A DNA stretch of 64,000 bases from Trifolium pratense (taxonomy: Eukaryota > Streptophyta > Magnoliopsida > Fabales > Fabaceae). The first letter of the stretch is position 1. Each line of letters begins with the position of its first letter. The translations under genes and the position numbers were made by a program. The notes under the pieces are model-generated. The model was not told the DNA's origin. It ran no database searches and was given only the letters and a program-made list of their open reading frames with translations. This document shows positions 30,430 through 41,566 of the stretch, one piece after another. The stretch lies in contig NC_060064.1 of NCBI RefSeq assembly GCF_020283565.1, forward strand, positions 27,610,337 to 27,674,336, in the 5' to 3' direction.

Positions 30430-30795
30430 CTACGCTGGGGGCGTAATGAAGTCACGCGCGGCGTCGTGTAAATAGAGGAAAGAGGTGCCACTGGAGTATC
30501 AATCACGCGCGGCGTGAAGGCTTCCTACGCGCGGCGTGATGATGGAAGTGGATAAGTGAGCTCTCTGACTAGTGATCACGCGCGGCATGGTATCTTTCAC
30601 GCGCCGCGTGAACAAGGCAGAGAGGAAAGTGGTTGTGCTAAAGTGATCACGCGCCGCGTAAGGAGAGCCACGCGCGGCGTGATCAAGTCAACGTGACCGT
30701 TTGAATTTGGTCAACATGACCGTTGGATTTTGGGGCCAGAGAGAAATTTTGAAATAGATCACGCGCGGCGTGGAGGAAGTCACGCGCGGCGTCAT
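30430..30795 (+). repeat. Second array of the GC-rich palindrome, about ten units
   Basis: Units are near 30430 (CTACGCTGGGGGCGTA), 30452, 30503 (TCACGCGCGGCGTGA), 30525, 30575, 30596 (TTCACGCGCCGCGTGAA, perfect), 30646, 30668, 30758 and 30779. They share the LTR unit's core (CACGCGCSGCGTG), but several are asymmetric or decayed (for example CGCGGCATGG at 30579-30590). Intervening sequence repeats phrases also found between LTR units, such as AGCTCTCTGACT. Confidence 0.85.
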
Positions 30796-32581
30796 CAGGT
30801 GACTCTGTTCTGATTATTTAAACTCTCAAGTTCTAGCTAAAGACTCACCATTCATCAAGGTTCAGATTCATCTGCTTGGTTTTAGGCTTCAGATCTATCA
30901 ATTTCACTAAAGTTCTTAAGTGCGATGTGAAGCCTAAAATCAGTGCAAGTGAATCCAGTAACCTTCATCTCATTAATTCAATCTCATGAGGGTTCTTGCA
31001 GGTATTAAGGTATACAGTCTGGTGTTTGGTTTTAGGCCTCAGATCCACCTATCTATCTCGGTATTTCAACAGGATGTGAGTCCTAAAATCAATGCACGTG
31101 ACTACTATTAACCTTCCTTTTATTCAATCATAGATTTTGCACTTTTGTTGGTAAGAAGTTTCAAAATAAAAAAACTGTAAAGTAAGGGTTTCTCTGCTGC
31201 TGTTCTACTGCTGCTGCTGCTGCTATTCTCCTACTCTATTTCTATCTTTACTTAATTGTCTTTTATTTGCTTGGTTTGTAATAATATTTGATGTTGCTTG
31301 GATATTGGCTGGATATTTTAATTGTGTACTCTGAAATTGAATCTTCTTTTGTTTAATTGTGGAATGGTTTTTACTTCTAGAGTTTGTTTCAATATTTTGG
31401 CATGTTCCTTCTAGTTACTTGAGTATCAATTACTTGATTTTCTCCGTGTGTGATATGTGAAACTTGCAGTGCAATAGCTTGTTGCACTCATGTGATCAAG
31501 AGGCAAAGGAAGGGAACGCACACTTTTTGACCGGTTCTTTGATTCGACCCAACCGAGAGGTATTGGGCCAAACACTCCTTTTTCTTCTATGTGTGACATC
31601 CACTCATGTATTGTCTCTCGATTTTGCTTGTCGTCTTTTTATTTGATTGGTACTCTTGTAGCACACACGAGGCATGTTCCTTGGTACCTTTGAGCCTTTC
31701 TATCCACCCTTACATATATATATCATTTGCTTAACCAATTTGAGCTGAAAAAGAAAATGTTATTTTTGCAAAACCTTGAGAAATTTTTGATGAAAAAAAG
31801 GAATGACTTTCTTGGAGGTTAGGCACCTAATTAGTGGTTGATGCGCATTGCTCACTACTAAGTTTGGGGTTGCTCTTTGGAATTAGCAACAAATAAAGTT
31901 TGGGGTGAGGGTACTAGAGAACTTACAAAAAGTTTTGATTTGAAAAATTGAGAAAAATTTCAAAAATTGCAAGGCAAGAGAAAGAAAAATGAAAAAAAAA
32001 AAAAAGAGATGAATGTGAAAGAAAAATAGAAAAGAAGTACAAAAAGAAGTGATAGCCTTGAATTCAAAGAATTGCAAAACTTTGTTTGATGTATTGAAAA
32101 AGTTCTCTAGTCCACTATAGTTCAAAGGAAAAAGGGGTTTGGTTTATGAAATATTTTTTTGACCTTAGGGGGATCTAACTCCAAGTTTTTCTACTACTTA
32201 TCCCAAAATGTCACCATCCACCCTAGCCAAGCCACGTTATAACCCTAAAAGACCTCTAATGTGTGTGCACAAAGTGAACCGAATGAATTCTTAGACTACT
32301 TGCAAAATTATTGTTGACTTGCATTGATGTGTCGATTTGAGCGAATTACCAAAAACTGAAGAGTGCATGTGAGTAGTGTGATGAAATCATAGAGCCTTGG
32401 TCGAAAAGTGTGAACTACTTGAAAATGCCTTGCGGGAACGAGTGTGCAATTGAGCATATTGTTTGCAGGTGGAGAATTGATCATCAGGTGATCCTCACGT
32501 ATGTATGATTCGAGTGAATTTAAGGAAAATGCCAAGGTCTTGACACAAAAGCTTGAGGTAAAAGTTGTTTCCTTGAGGACA

Positions 32582-32605
32582 AGGAAAGGTTTAAGTTTGG
32601 GGTTG
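32582..32605 (+). other. Polypurine tract before the 3' LTR
   Basis: AGGAAAGGTTTAAGTTTGGGG immediately precedes the 3' LTR. The AAGTTTGGGG end is typical of this lineage's plus-strand primer. Confidence 0.65.
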
Positions 32606-33835
32606 TGATGACAAATCGTCACACTATCTAATCCATGCCTATTTTAGCAACATTAGATACATTTTAGTAGGTTTTTAGCAATAAATATAAGAGAAATCTA
32701 ACCATTAGCTTGATTACTTGTTTTGCAAGAAAACAGGAAAAACTGCAGGATTTGAATGATTTTCACTACGCTGGGGGCGTAGCCCATCACGCGCCGCGTG
32801 ATGGAGCTCACAGAGAGCCAAGATTTTGACTCTGATCACGCGCCGCGTGATGCCTTATCACGCGCGGCGTGAAGCTTTGCTGAAGATGAAGATTGCTCTC
32901 TGACTTGATCACGCGCCGCGTGATTCTGTTACTACGCGCGGCGTAGTTGATGGATTTGCAACCACGCGCGGCGTGGTAGATCTGGCGCGCGGCGTGGTTG
33001 CCTTCTGTATATATAGTTTCTGCATAATTCTGTTTTCGGGTTGGAAAATTCTGCAAAATTGATCTACATTCTGGTTTTGGAACTTGCAGATCGCGATTCA
33101 AGACTCCAGAGGATAGCTCCAAGCACGTCGAGAGCATGGATGCACAAGCCATGGCGATGAAGCGAGGAAGCGAACGAAGCACGATGAGGAGCTAAACTCC
33201 TTTGAAGGTAGAATCTAGGATAGTTTAGGATGTAGTTCAACTGAATGTAATCTGCAAATGTTGTAAGAATTTACTCTCTCTATAGTGTTCATTCAATACA
33301 ATCTGATTTTAATGCTTTATAATCCTGCATTAGTGTTATAATGATTTTGAGTTAAGTCACGTGCGAGAGTATTGATTTAATGTCTGAACTGAATTGTATT
33401 GAGCACTCGAGTGTCTCCGGTCGAGAGATTGAGGCATAGAGTGTAGCGAACGATTGACGCGCGTTAATATCATTCGTTGTAGGTAGCTTCCGCCCGAGAG
33501 ATCGGGGGAGTATCGACAACGAATAGAGTGGATTTTGACAAGAGATTGCGATTCACTAATTTGTCGATCTAGTTGTGAACATTTGAGTAAATTCCTACGA
33601 TATAGTAGATTGCATGTGGTTAGCTATAGACTAGATGATTCCGATGATTCTACCTCGCTTTTCCTTTATATCAAAGCACGTTTTCCAGCAATTCATTACT
33701 CAACATACCCCCAATTTATGTGTGTTTTCTGTATAATGTCTATGAACACAATTCGACTAGTTTGATCACACAATCCCTGTGGATCGATATTTTTATTACT
33801 ACGTGATTTTCGTGCACTTGCGAAATTATCCATCA
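32606..33835 (+). repeat. 3' LTR of the gypsy element
   Basis: It is the same length as the 5' LTR (1230 bp, offset 9162). The only difference I found by eye is G at 33605 versus A at 24443. It includes the same palindrome array and TATA box. Confidence 0.95.
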
Positions 33836-33840
33836 ATATA

Positions 33841-34685
33841 CTTCAATGAAAAAATCATATAAGAAAATATACTTCAAATTTGTCTAAAAGTCTAACCCAA
33901 CTCAAACCATTCACATTAAATGGTTGCTCTTCCCCACCCTATATTATTCACACTATCAAAAATATTTTTTAATAAAATTTATACTACTATGTGAGATATT
34001 TTCCAGTAAAAATTCGCAATACTGAAAATATTTTCTAATAAAATTTATACTATAAAAAAATATCTCTCAATAAATAAATAGATATGAAAAAGATTGTAAT
34101 CAATTTAGAAAGCCACTTAACAACCATCTTCAAATTATCCCCAAATGAATCATCTAAATTATTATTATTGTGTTTTGTCAAGTAGTTTAGTTGCTAAAAA
34201 ATTCACTTAAAAAATTGAATAAGAAAAGGCGTTCGAACTCGAACTCCGACTCCTACACATATAGTACGATATTTCTACCAATTAAATCATCCAAATTAGT
34301 ATCCTCTCAAAACAGAAATAAATTAGTATCTTACCTCATGGACGTCACACTATCAATGAATCAATCCCCTATTCCATGCAACATTTTTTATTTGGCTTGA
34401 CTTTTTGGGCATTGATTTTCAACCGCTTTGATGGCTAAATACACTTAAAATATTTAAATATGTTTTCGTCCTATCTAATGTATCTATTTCTTTATTTAAG
34501 TTTATGCAAAACTTTTTTGACGTTTACTTTTTTTATTTAAGTTTATGCAAAACTTTTTGACTTTTAATTTTTTCTGTTAACAAGTTCTTCGCTCTACTAT
34601 TTCTTTTCGGTCATTTTGTTTTGGTATCTTTCATCATTTTATCTTTTGTTCTTCCTTTTCTTTACATCGTTAATTTAAAATATCT
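33841..34685. other. AT-rich intergenic stretch
   Basis: No gene. There are short internal duplications (TTTATTTAAGTTTATGCAAAACTTTTT at about 34491 and 34532). Confidence 0.4.
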
Positions 34686-34689
34686 ATTA

Positions 34690-35125
34690 CATTATGTTCC
34701 AATATTAGCTCAAGTTCACATCTCCGAGAGATTGTCCACTTTGGGGTTAACTCATCACAATTTTGTCCTTTGTAGAAAAGGCACCTCAGCGGTTTGAAAG
34801 GTGTGAGTGTTTGAGCCTCGATTACCAAGCGACGTGAGACTATTTTGGTGTATCCAGAACAGTAGTCCCTCAGTCGAAGCTAAGGGGCTAAAGGGTGTCG
34901 ACCCACGAGCATACGCGGTGTCGTTCCCACAGATGGCCCCAATGTTCCGCCCAGTGTTCCGATGTTACCTCAAGACATCTCTGAGAGATTGTCCGCTTTG
35001 GGGTTAACCCGTCACAATTTTGTCCTTTTTTAGAAAAGACGTCTCGGTAGTTTGAAAGGTGTGCGTGTTGTATATAAACACTTCTTAACCTCGATTACCA
35101 AGCGATGTATTACTATTTTTGTGTG
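34690..35125. repeat. Two-copy direct repeat, about 150 bp each, 270 bp apart
   Basis: Copies at about 34695-34845 and 34960-35120 share GAGAGATTGTCC[A/G]CTTTGGGGTTAA, CACAATTTTGTCCTTT and CCTCGATTACCAAGCGA. The spacer (GTCGACCCACGAGCATACGCGGTG...) is more GC-rich than the surroundings. This looks like a piece of an unclassified repetitive element; no coding capacity. Confidence 0.75.
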
Positions 35126-36468
35126 TCATAACATTTACCATATTTAAGTCTCATTTGGATAAACAGTTTATTCAAATATTTATACTATTATAGCTTAATT
35201 ATAACACAAGCGATTATATCTTAAACTCTTTTTACTCAATATGCTCTTTATGTTTTATGTTTGGATATGTCAATTCAAACTTTTTTTTATACAATGGAGG
35301 TTGTTAGGTCAAATTACATCTGAATTCTACGATTAAAATAATTTCCAACACAATTTATGATTAAAATAAATTCAAAATTTATTTTATTTTTATAGAACTT
35401 AACTATTAAGATGTAATAGAATGATTTGTCAAAATTTAGATGTGATTGACTGACGCAGTAGTAATTTGTTTTTATTAGTTGAATAAAGAAATAAATCATT
35501 TTCATGTCCAACTTGGTGTATATATTAAGTGACGTGAAAAAGCAATTTTATACTACCTTTTAAGCGCAAATATTGGGATTAATTACGGATGAAACCAATA
35601 TACGTTAAGTTAATAAAATAAAATTCTTCAATAGAGACAAAATTGTGGCACTATATTAGGTTGGTTTTAGGTGAACTCCGCTAATCAATGAAAAACATTA
35701 CCAATAAGAATGAATGAGCCATGCGCTTCACAACAAAACCATACCAACCAACGTTTTGTGTTTAACTACTTGATTTGGTAGGAACCTTAACTAGCTAGGT
35801 TTGTGTATATTGTATTTCAATTATTTGATTTGATGACAATCATGCATTAAGAAAATGAAAACCCTAACATAAGTTCTACGATGCTTGAGACACTAACGTA
35901 ACGAGAGGACTAATCGTTGATGCACAAGACATGTCAATGAATGGTTTGTGGGAGCTTTTATGCAAAAAATGACAAATGAATTAACCAAATTCACATCAAA
36001 ATGAGAGGGAACATGAAACCGTGTAGGTGTGATACTCCATATAGTTAAATGAAGATTTATAAGAATTGATATGCACTATTTATACCAACAAAGTGCATAT
36101 TTTTTATAGCTCCTATCATAAGAACTTCAAAATTAAACTCGACTTGAAGCATTTTTTTTTTTAATGGGTGACCTTAAGTGAATTTTCGAGTGAGGACAAA
36201 ATGCACTAAAAAGACGTAAGAGTCTGTAGGAGTTTGGAATGTTATAAGTTCAAATCTAATTATTACCAAAATTATTTGCTAATTTAATTACATATCATAA
36301 GCATATTACCAATATATATTTCTCTGCTTAAGGTAAAATATTTGGAATATGCATTCCTATCTTTTTACTTTAATTTGTTATTCTCATGGACATATATAGG
36401 ATTTAGAAAATTAAAATTGTCAAATTCTAGTCTTTAAGTAAATCTGATTTGTATAGGTGGATAGATTC
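35126..36468. other. AT-rich intergenic stretch
   Basis: I see no gene, RNA or confident repeat. Confidence 0.4.
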
Positions 36469-36617
36469 AACACTAGTCAAGGTGGGATGAACAGCTAGTT
36501 GAGCTAAGAGTTAAGGAGCAGGAGGTTCAGCGTTTAAGTCCTGATAAAGGAGAAAAAAAACTAACATAACATTATAATACTAACAACTAACATTGCTTAT
36601 AAAAAAACACTAGTCAA
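36469..36617 (+). mobile_element. SINE (36481-36605) with AACACTAGTCAA target duplication
   Basis: The tRNA-like head (agctagttgagctaagag...ggaggttcag) and 3' end (aacaactaacattgcttata then A-run) match the SINE at 61905-62042. The 12-bp direct repeat AACACTAGTCAA at 36469-36480 and 36606-36617 marks the insertion. Confidence 0.8.
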
Positions 36618-36639
36618 ATTTATCGTATACACAACCAAT

Positions 36640-36755
36640 AGTTAGTTGGTTCAGTGGTGATTGATGCTGAACTTGTATAAATGATCACAGTTCGATCCCC
36701 GCAACAGCGATCGAAAGGGGTTTGAACCACTTGATATAAAGAAACATTTTTGTTT
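36640..36755 (+). mobile_element. SINE of a second family
   Basis: The A-box-like TAGTTGGTTCAGTGG (about 36651) and B-box AGTTCGATCCCC (about 36689) are followed by a GCAACAGCGATCGAAAGGGG body and an ACCACTTGAT end. Boundaries are uncertain. Confidence 0.6.
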
Positions 36756-39030
36756 TTTCAAGAAAATGGGATGTCTTGTTGGGCTTCTAAATTTGGACCT
36801 AATTTTAAAATTAGGGTAATGCACTTCTCAATACAAATTCACTTGTTTTTAGCATAAAATTGTGAATCCAGTCGTTTGAACATAGTCTCAAGTTCTCAAA
36901 TCTACTAGCGAGTTGACATGATTTTGACACCTGAATTTGTAGTCCCTACAAAATTCATGATCTTCAAGTTTAGTCCCTACTGCTTAAAAAAAAAAGTTTA
37001 GTCCCTACAAATTTTTTGCTTTTATGTAGAGATTAAATACAAGCGACTAAAATAACTCATTTTATGTTTTTAGAGTTAAATATGATTATCGTTAAATATG
37101 TTTTTAGTTCATACATAATCACGTTCTTTAAAATTTAATTTATATTAAACTTTAATGATAATTTTAGTCCTCCATATATAATATTATTGTTTGTAAGAAT
37201 AGTCCTTATTTTTTGAAAACTTTTTTTAAAAAATGAATATTTTTAGCCCCTCAAATTAGTTCCTATAAAATGAAAATATGAATTAAAAGTGAATAAAATT
37301 TTTGTCAGGAATTAATCTTAAAAGCTTGTGATTTTGTAAAGATTAAAAATATATTTAACCATAAAATAAAATTGTATATGAACTAAATTTAATAACTTTA
37401 ATTCTTATTTTATAGGAACTAAAAGTATATAACTCTTAAATTCAGTATGTATAAGTTTTTAACTTATTTTTAATTATTTTTTATGTTTGATCCCAGGTTA
37501 AAAATGACTACAGCTCCTTCTACCAAAATTTTAAAAATAAATTATAGCTCTGCCACATTTTTTTGGTTTTTAACGTTCCGGGTGGAAGGGACTTTGATCA
37601 CGAGGTAAGTAAAACTTGACCAAAAATTGTTTCCACTAAAAATCGAACTCGGATTCTCCAAACGATTTGTCCTAGAGGGATCATTAACTATTTGAGTCAA
37701 ATATCTTTGTTAATTAACTCAGCCACATATTAGTTTTTGCCGAAAATAATTATGTTGAACCGCACTAGAATGTGGAAAAGAATTAAAACTCTTGTGAGTT
37801 AAGAAACCAACCTACCGAAAAATCGGTGAGAGCATGACATGAATAATATGAATACGAGTGACTAAGAATGAATTGATCCAAGTGATAAAAGTGTCAAGTC
37901 TCTTAAATAGGTAGGCATGAGTTCTATTTCTAACACTTACATATAAAAAGAATTTGGTTGGAAGAGTACACACTTTGCTTATTTTCCTCCTCATTAATTT
38001 TGGATGCAAATGATGTATGTAAGTTTCACTCTAAATTATGGTTGATGATAATTGACTACTTGTCTCCTGTATATACTGTAATGTAGAAAGAGACATCTTG
38101 CTAACCCATTTTATTTTCACGAAAGTCAATTTCAATTGCCTAAAAATGCAAATTATCCATGTTGCGGGGCCTTCTTCGGGTCCTCTGATAGAGAATGTTG
38201 TGGTAAAAGTTTGTTGTATGGATACTCAGAGTCTTTTGCTTAATGGATATGATATCATTTAGTCAATGTCTACGCCACCTCTTGATAATTTAAAAGTATT
38301 TGTTCAATTACTCTTTATAATTTGGGAGTATTTGTTCAATAACTAATAGAACAAACTTTTTATCAACAAAAAAAAAAGTTACATAAGTGGATTTTTATCA
38401 ACAAACTTTTACTTATTGATTGATGGATAAATACATCCAAATTATCATGGTTTATTATTATTTCTTTGACAAATAGGATTGGTATATTTGTTGTATAAGT
38501 TGGGTATATATGATATGATACAATCAAATTACATATTTATTATTTGTTGTATAGGTTGGGAATGTTTGGAAAATAGTTTGGGCTTATATTATTGGGCTTT
38601 TTGTTATAATTGAGCTTAATAGTTACTTTTACGATATATAGTAGAAATTTATTTTTTGCGCCACCAGAAATTCTCACGCAGCCCTAGAAATTCTGACACA
38701 CCCCCTGAAACTACCAAAATAATCTCAGCATTTTAGAATATGTGCACTATTCCCACCCTATTATATGAGTGGCAATTTTATTTGACTCAAGTTCAACGTC
38801 TGAGTCCCCCATCCAAATTATTTTTTTTGGTTCCGCCATTGATTTGAAGAGCACATAAGACCAGACTTTAGAATGACACACAAAAGATTTCAAAATGACT
38901 TAAGAATTTCTATAATCTTGTGTCTTAAAACAAATATTAGAGGTTGTATCATTTTCAAAATATACTTCATGCATCACCAGATTAAAGATGAGAAGGATTC
39001 TCGCCGAGCTATTAGACTAAATAATCTCAA
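36756..39030. other. Gene-free stretch with repeat fragments
   Basis: It contains a MITE (37085-37375, separate entry), 'agtccctacaaa' repeat fragments (36940-37015), a possible minus-strand SINE head (about 37630-37715), and otherwise AT-rich DNA. No gene is supported. Confidence 0.45.
37085..37375. mobile_element. MITE of the GTTAAATATGTTTTTAG family
   Basis: The left end (CGTTAAATATGTTTTTAGTT, about 37090) and right end (AAAAATATATTTAACC, about 37345-37362) are inverted. The interior is AT-rich without coding capacity. A related element lies in DRP1E intron 1. Confidence 0.6.
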
Positions 39031-39730
39031 AATTTAAATGCAATTTTAGTGCTCCTATTTTTATTTTTTTGAAGTTTTGGTCCTGTTTTAAAAACAAGTT
39101 TTTTGGTCCTCCTATTTAAGTCTTTCCTAACTTTTGGTCTCCTATCCTATTTTGGGGTCAATTTTAGTGAGATGACAAAATCAATTGTGACAAGTTAGAT
39201 GTCACGTGGATGAAACATTATGCGTGACATTAATCTTGCTTTTAATTTCTATTAATTTTATTAAATATTAATTTACTAATAAAACAATATACTATTATAT
39301 TAGATTAAATAAACGAAAACTAAATCCCTAATATTAATTCTTCATCATTCCATCATCATGAACGTAAAAAATGCAGTGTGAACCATTCCTAATAAAATGA
39401 AAATTTAGAAATGGAGCAGATGAGAGATGAACCAGAGTTTGAAACAGAGAGATGGAGCGATGGATTTCTAATGTATTGTTTTATTAATAAAATTAATAGA
39501 AATTAAAATCAAGAGTAGTGTCACGTATACTGTTTCATTCATGTGGCATCTGACATGTCACAGCGCACTTTGTCATGTCACTAAAATTGACCTCAAAAAT
39601 AGGACGAAGGACCAAAAGTTAGAAAGAAAAAAAAAACTAAAATAGGAGGTCCAAAAAGCTTATTTTTAAAATAGGGTAACCAAAATTTCGAAAAATTGAA
39701 AATATAGAGATTAAAATTCTATTTAAACCT
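39031..39730. mobile_element. Foldback element with arms of about 240 bp
   Basis: The left arm (about 39031-39270) and right arm (about 39475-39730) are inverted copies. Examples: GGGGTCAATTTTAGTGAGATGACAAA versus the inverse of TTTGTCATGTCACTAAAATTGACCTC, and TTTTAATTTCTATTAATTTTATTA versus its inverse. The loop is about 200 bp of unique AT-rich sequence with no transposase. It resembles MULE- or foldback-type non-autonomous elements. Confidence 0.8.
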
Positions 39731-39743
39731 AATATCAAGTACG

Positions 39744-41140
39744 GTGTTCAGAGAAGTGATTTCCATTTTATTATTGATAAATGCAGTCGCGGCTTGCTTC
39801 TTGGAAAAATATGTTGTTAAACAAACCAGGTTGTCTGACGCTAACTTCATCTGTCCTCACCTCTATCCCCTCCTACTACATGCAGATTGTTTGGCTCCCT
39901 CAAGCATTTGTGACATCATTGATCAAATCACTCGTAATTTCATCTATAGAGACTCAAACAACAATGGTATCTTCTTACTGGGATGAAATAAAATTACTCG
40001 CCCTAAGCAGTGTGGTAGTTTTGGTGTCCAATCGAGAAGGGAAGCTATATCTTTCTTTTGGAAAAACTTGTCTAGGATATGATGCAATCTTCAAGTAAGA
40101 TATGATGCAATCTTCAAGTAAGCTTGGAGTTGACCTCTCTAACAAAATATTATTGGGCTAAATTTCCTCCTCTCCGACAACCCTTCTAGTGGCTCCTCAA
40201 CTCGGTCTTTTATTACTCGAGCAAAAAACATCTCCAAAGATGGTTTCTCTTGGTGTGTGAGTTCGGGATCTTCTTCCTTTTGGTTCACTCCTTGGACCAC
40301 ACTTAGCCTTCATGGAACACTCGTCTCCTATGTCGATAAACATGATCTACATCTCTCGGTAAAATATGTGATTTCCAAGTTATGGATGTGTACGATTGGT
40401 TCAGGCTGGGTGTCATAGGTTCACAGGATCTCATTTTCTCGGCTGGTGTCTAGTGGTCTTGGAGACACTGCAACCTAATGTTCCTGAACAATGAGACTTG
40501 GTCATTAAGTCGGCTCTCATTTAACATATGAGCTATGATCGAAACATCCATAAGCCGCTTATCCCCAACTTTAATGACGGGGTAGTTGATAGATATATCA
40601 AGTGAAACAATAATAACTATCCTGGTGCCATTCTTAATGTGGATGAAAGTTTCCTCGGTTCTCACGTTCGATCTAGATTTGACAGCATTATTAGAAACAC
40701 CTTCAGTCACTATATTGCAGGCTTCTCAGGCTTCATTCAAGGGTCATTTGACATTTTGTTCGTTGAACTGTATGTTATCTACCAGGGCCTCTTGCTGGTC
40801 AAAGATGTGAATATTGATAAACTTGTTTGTTACTCTGATTCTTTACACCGTGTCAACCTCATCAAAGGTCCCAAGTTAAGTACCATATCCATGTTGTGTG
40901 GATCCAGAATATAAAGAAGGTGCGCTCTCAAACCAATGTTTTTCTTTATTACACACTTAAATATGAGAATCAATCTACGGATTTTTTCTCTAAACTTATA
41001 GCTTCCTCAAATACCGACTTATTGACTTATGCTTCTCCTCTAAAAGACGTTCGTGATGTTCGCGAAATGGAAACTTTTTTTTTTCTTGAGTTTTTCTTTT
41101 TGTTTTATTTTTATGGTGTTCAGATTGATATGCAGATAAG
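39744..41140 (+). mobile_element. Degenerate LINE ORF2 remnant
   Basis: The RT end is recognisable across two frames at 39780-40000 (RLASWKNMLLNKPG; SICDIIDQITRNFIYRDS). The RNase H domain is at about 40635-40900 (DESFLGSHVRSRFD, IYQGLLLVKDVNIDKLVCYSDS), and its tail at 40896-41070 (LKYENQSTDFFSKLIASS). Several frameshifts and stops make it inactive. Confidence 0.75.
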
Positions 41141-41454
41141 ATCATACTTCATATCATTAACAATTAGTAGTACGGTCATGTAATTTATCCTCGATATCTA
41201 TCCGTTGGACTTGGACCTCACTAGTGTGACTAGACTACGAGTCTCAACTCAATTACTTACTACAATCCAACGTTCGGAATGAAACCGCCAAAAAGAATAA
41301 AAGCAACGTGGACCCCGCCAACAACAGCATCAAGTGGACCCCACCTCGAATTTCAAAATTTCAAATTAGGAAACTTTACACCCTTCGTTAAACCGAAAAA
41401 ACAAAATCACCAAAACGGTGCGCATCACCTTCAATCATTTTCATTCAAACATTA

Positions 41455-41476
41455 TCTTCCTCTCTTTCTCTCTCTA
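41455..41476 (+). promoter_or_regulatory. CT-rich tract in the DRP1E 5' UTR/promoter
   Basis: Nearly pure C/T (cttcctctctttctctctct) about 90 bp before the ATG, as is common in leaders and initiator regions of housekeeping plant genes. Function is inferred. Confidence 0.4.
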
Positions 41477-41566
41477 GAGTTCACTCGTGTTTTTTTCTTC
41501 TTGTTCGTGTTTCTGTACGTCGTCGTTTTCAGCTAGTCAATTCCGAGAATCTAGGGTTTATACAAA

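Larger units (their letters stand above)
30273..32605 (+). other. Untranslated region between pol and the 3' LTR
   Basis: No plus-strand ORF worth calling is present, although many Athila elements carry an env-like ORF here. Contents are a second palindrome array (30430-30795), an imperfect direct repeat of about 130 bp (30877-31008 and 31020-31140, marked by GGTTTTAGGC[T/C]TCAGATC and CCTAAAATCA), a GCT trinucleotide run (about 31197-31224), and repeated AAGTTTGGGG copies (about 31859, 31896, 32592). Confidence 0.75.
23439..33840 (+). mobile_element. Complete, very young Ty3/gypsy LTR retrotransposon (Athila/Tat-like), 23444-33835, with ATATA target duplication
   Basis: Two 1230-bp LTRs (23444-24673, 32606-33835) begin TGATGACAAATCG and end CCATCA. 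The 5-bp repeat ATATA flanks the element at 23439-23443 and 33836-33840. The order is LTR, tRNA-Asp primer site, one long gag-pol frame, a 2.3-kb untranslated region, a polypurine tract and the LTR. By eye the LTRs differ only at 24443 (A) versus 33605 (G). The gag and protease sequences (CDLGASV instead of DTG/DSG), the tRNA-Asp primer site and the absence of a chromodomain point to the Athila/Tat branch. No env-like ORF is present after pol. The intact frame and near-identical LTRs suggest an insertion that could still be active. Confidence 0.95.

Noticed and set aside
39781..40098. 105-aa frame as an independent gene
   Set aside because: It is part of a decayed LINE reverse transcriptase, continuing in another frame.
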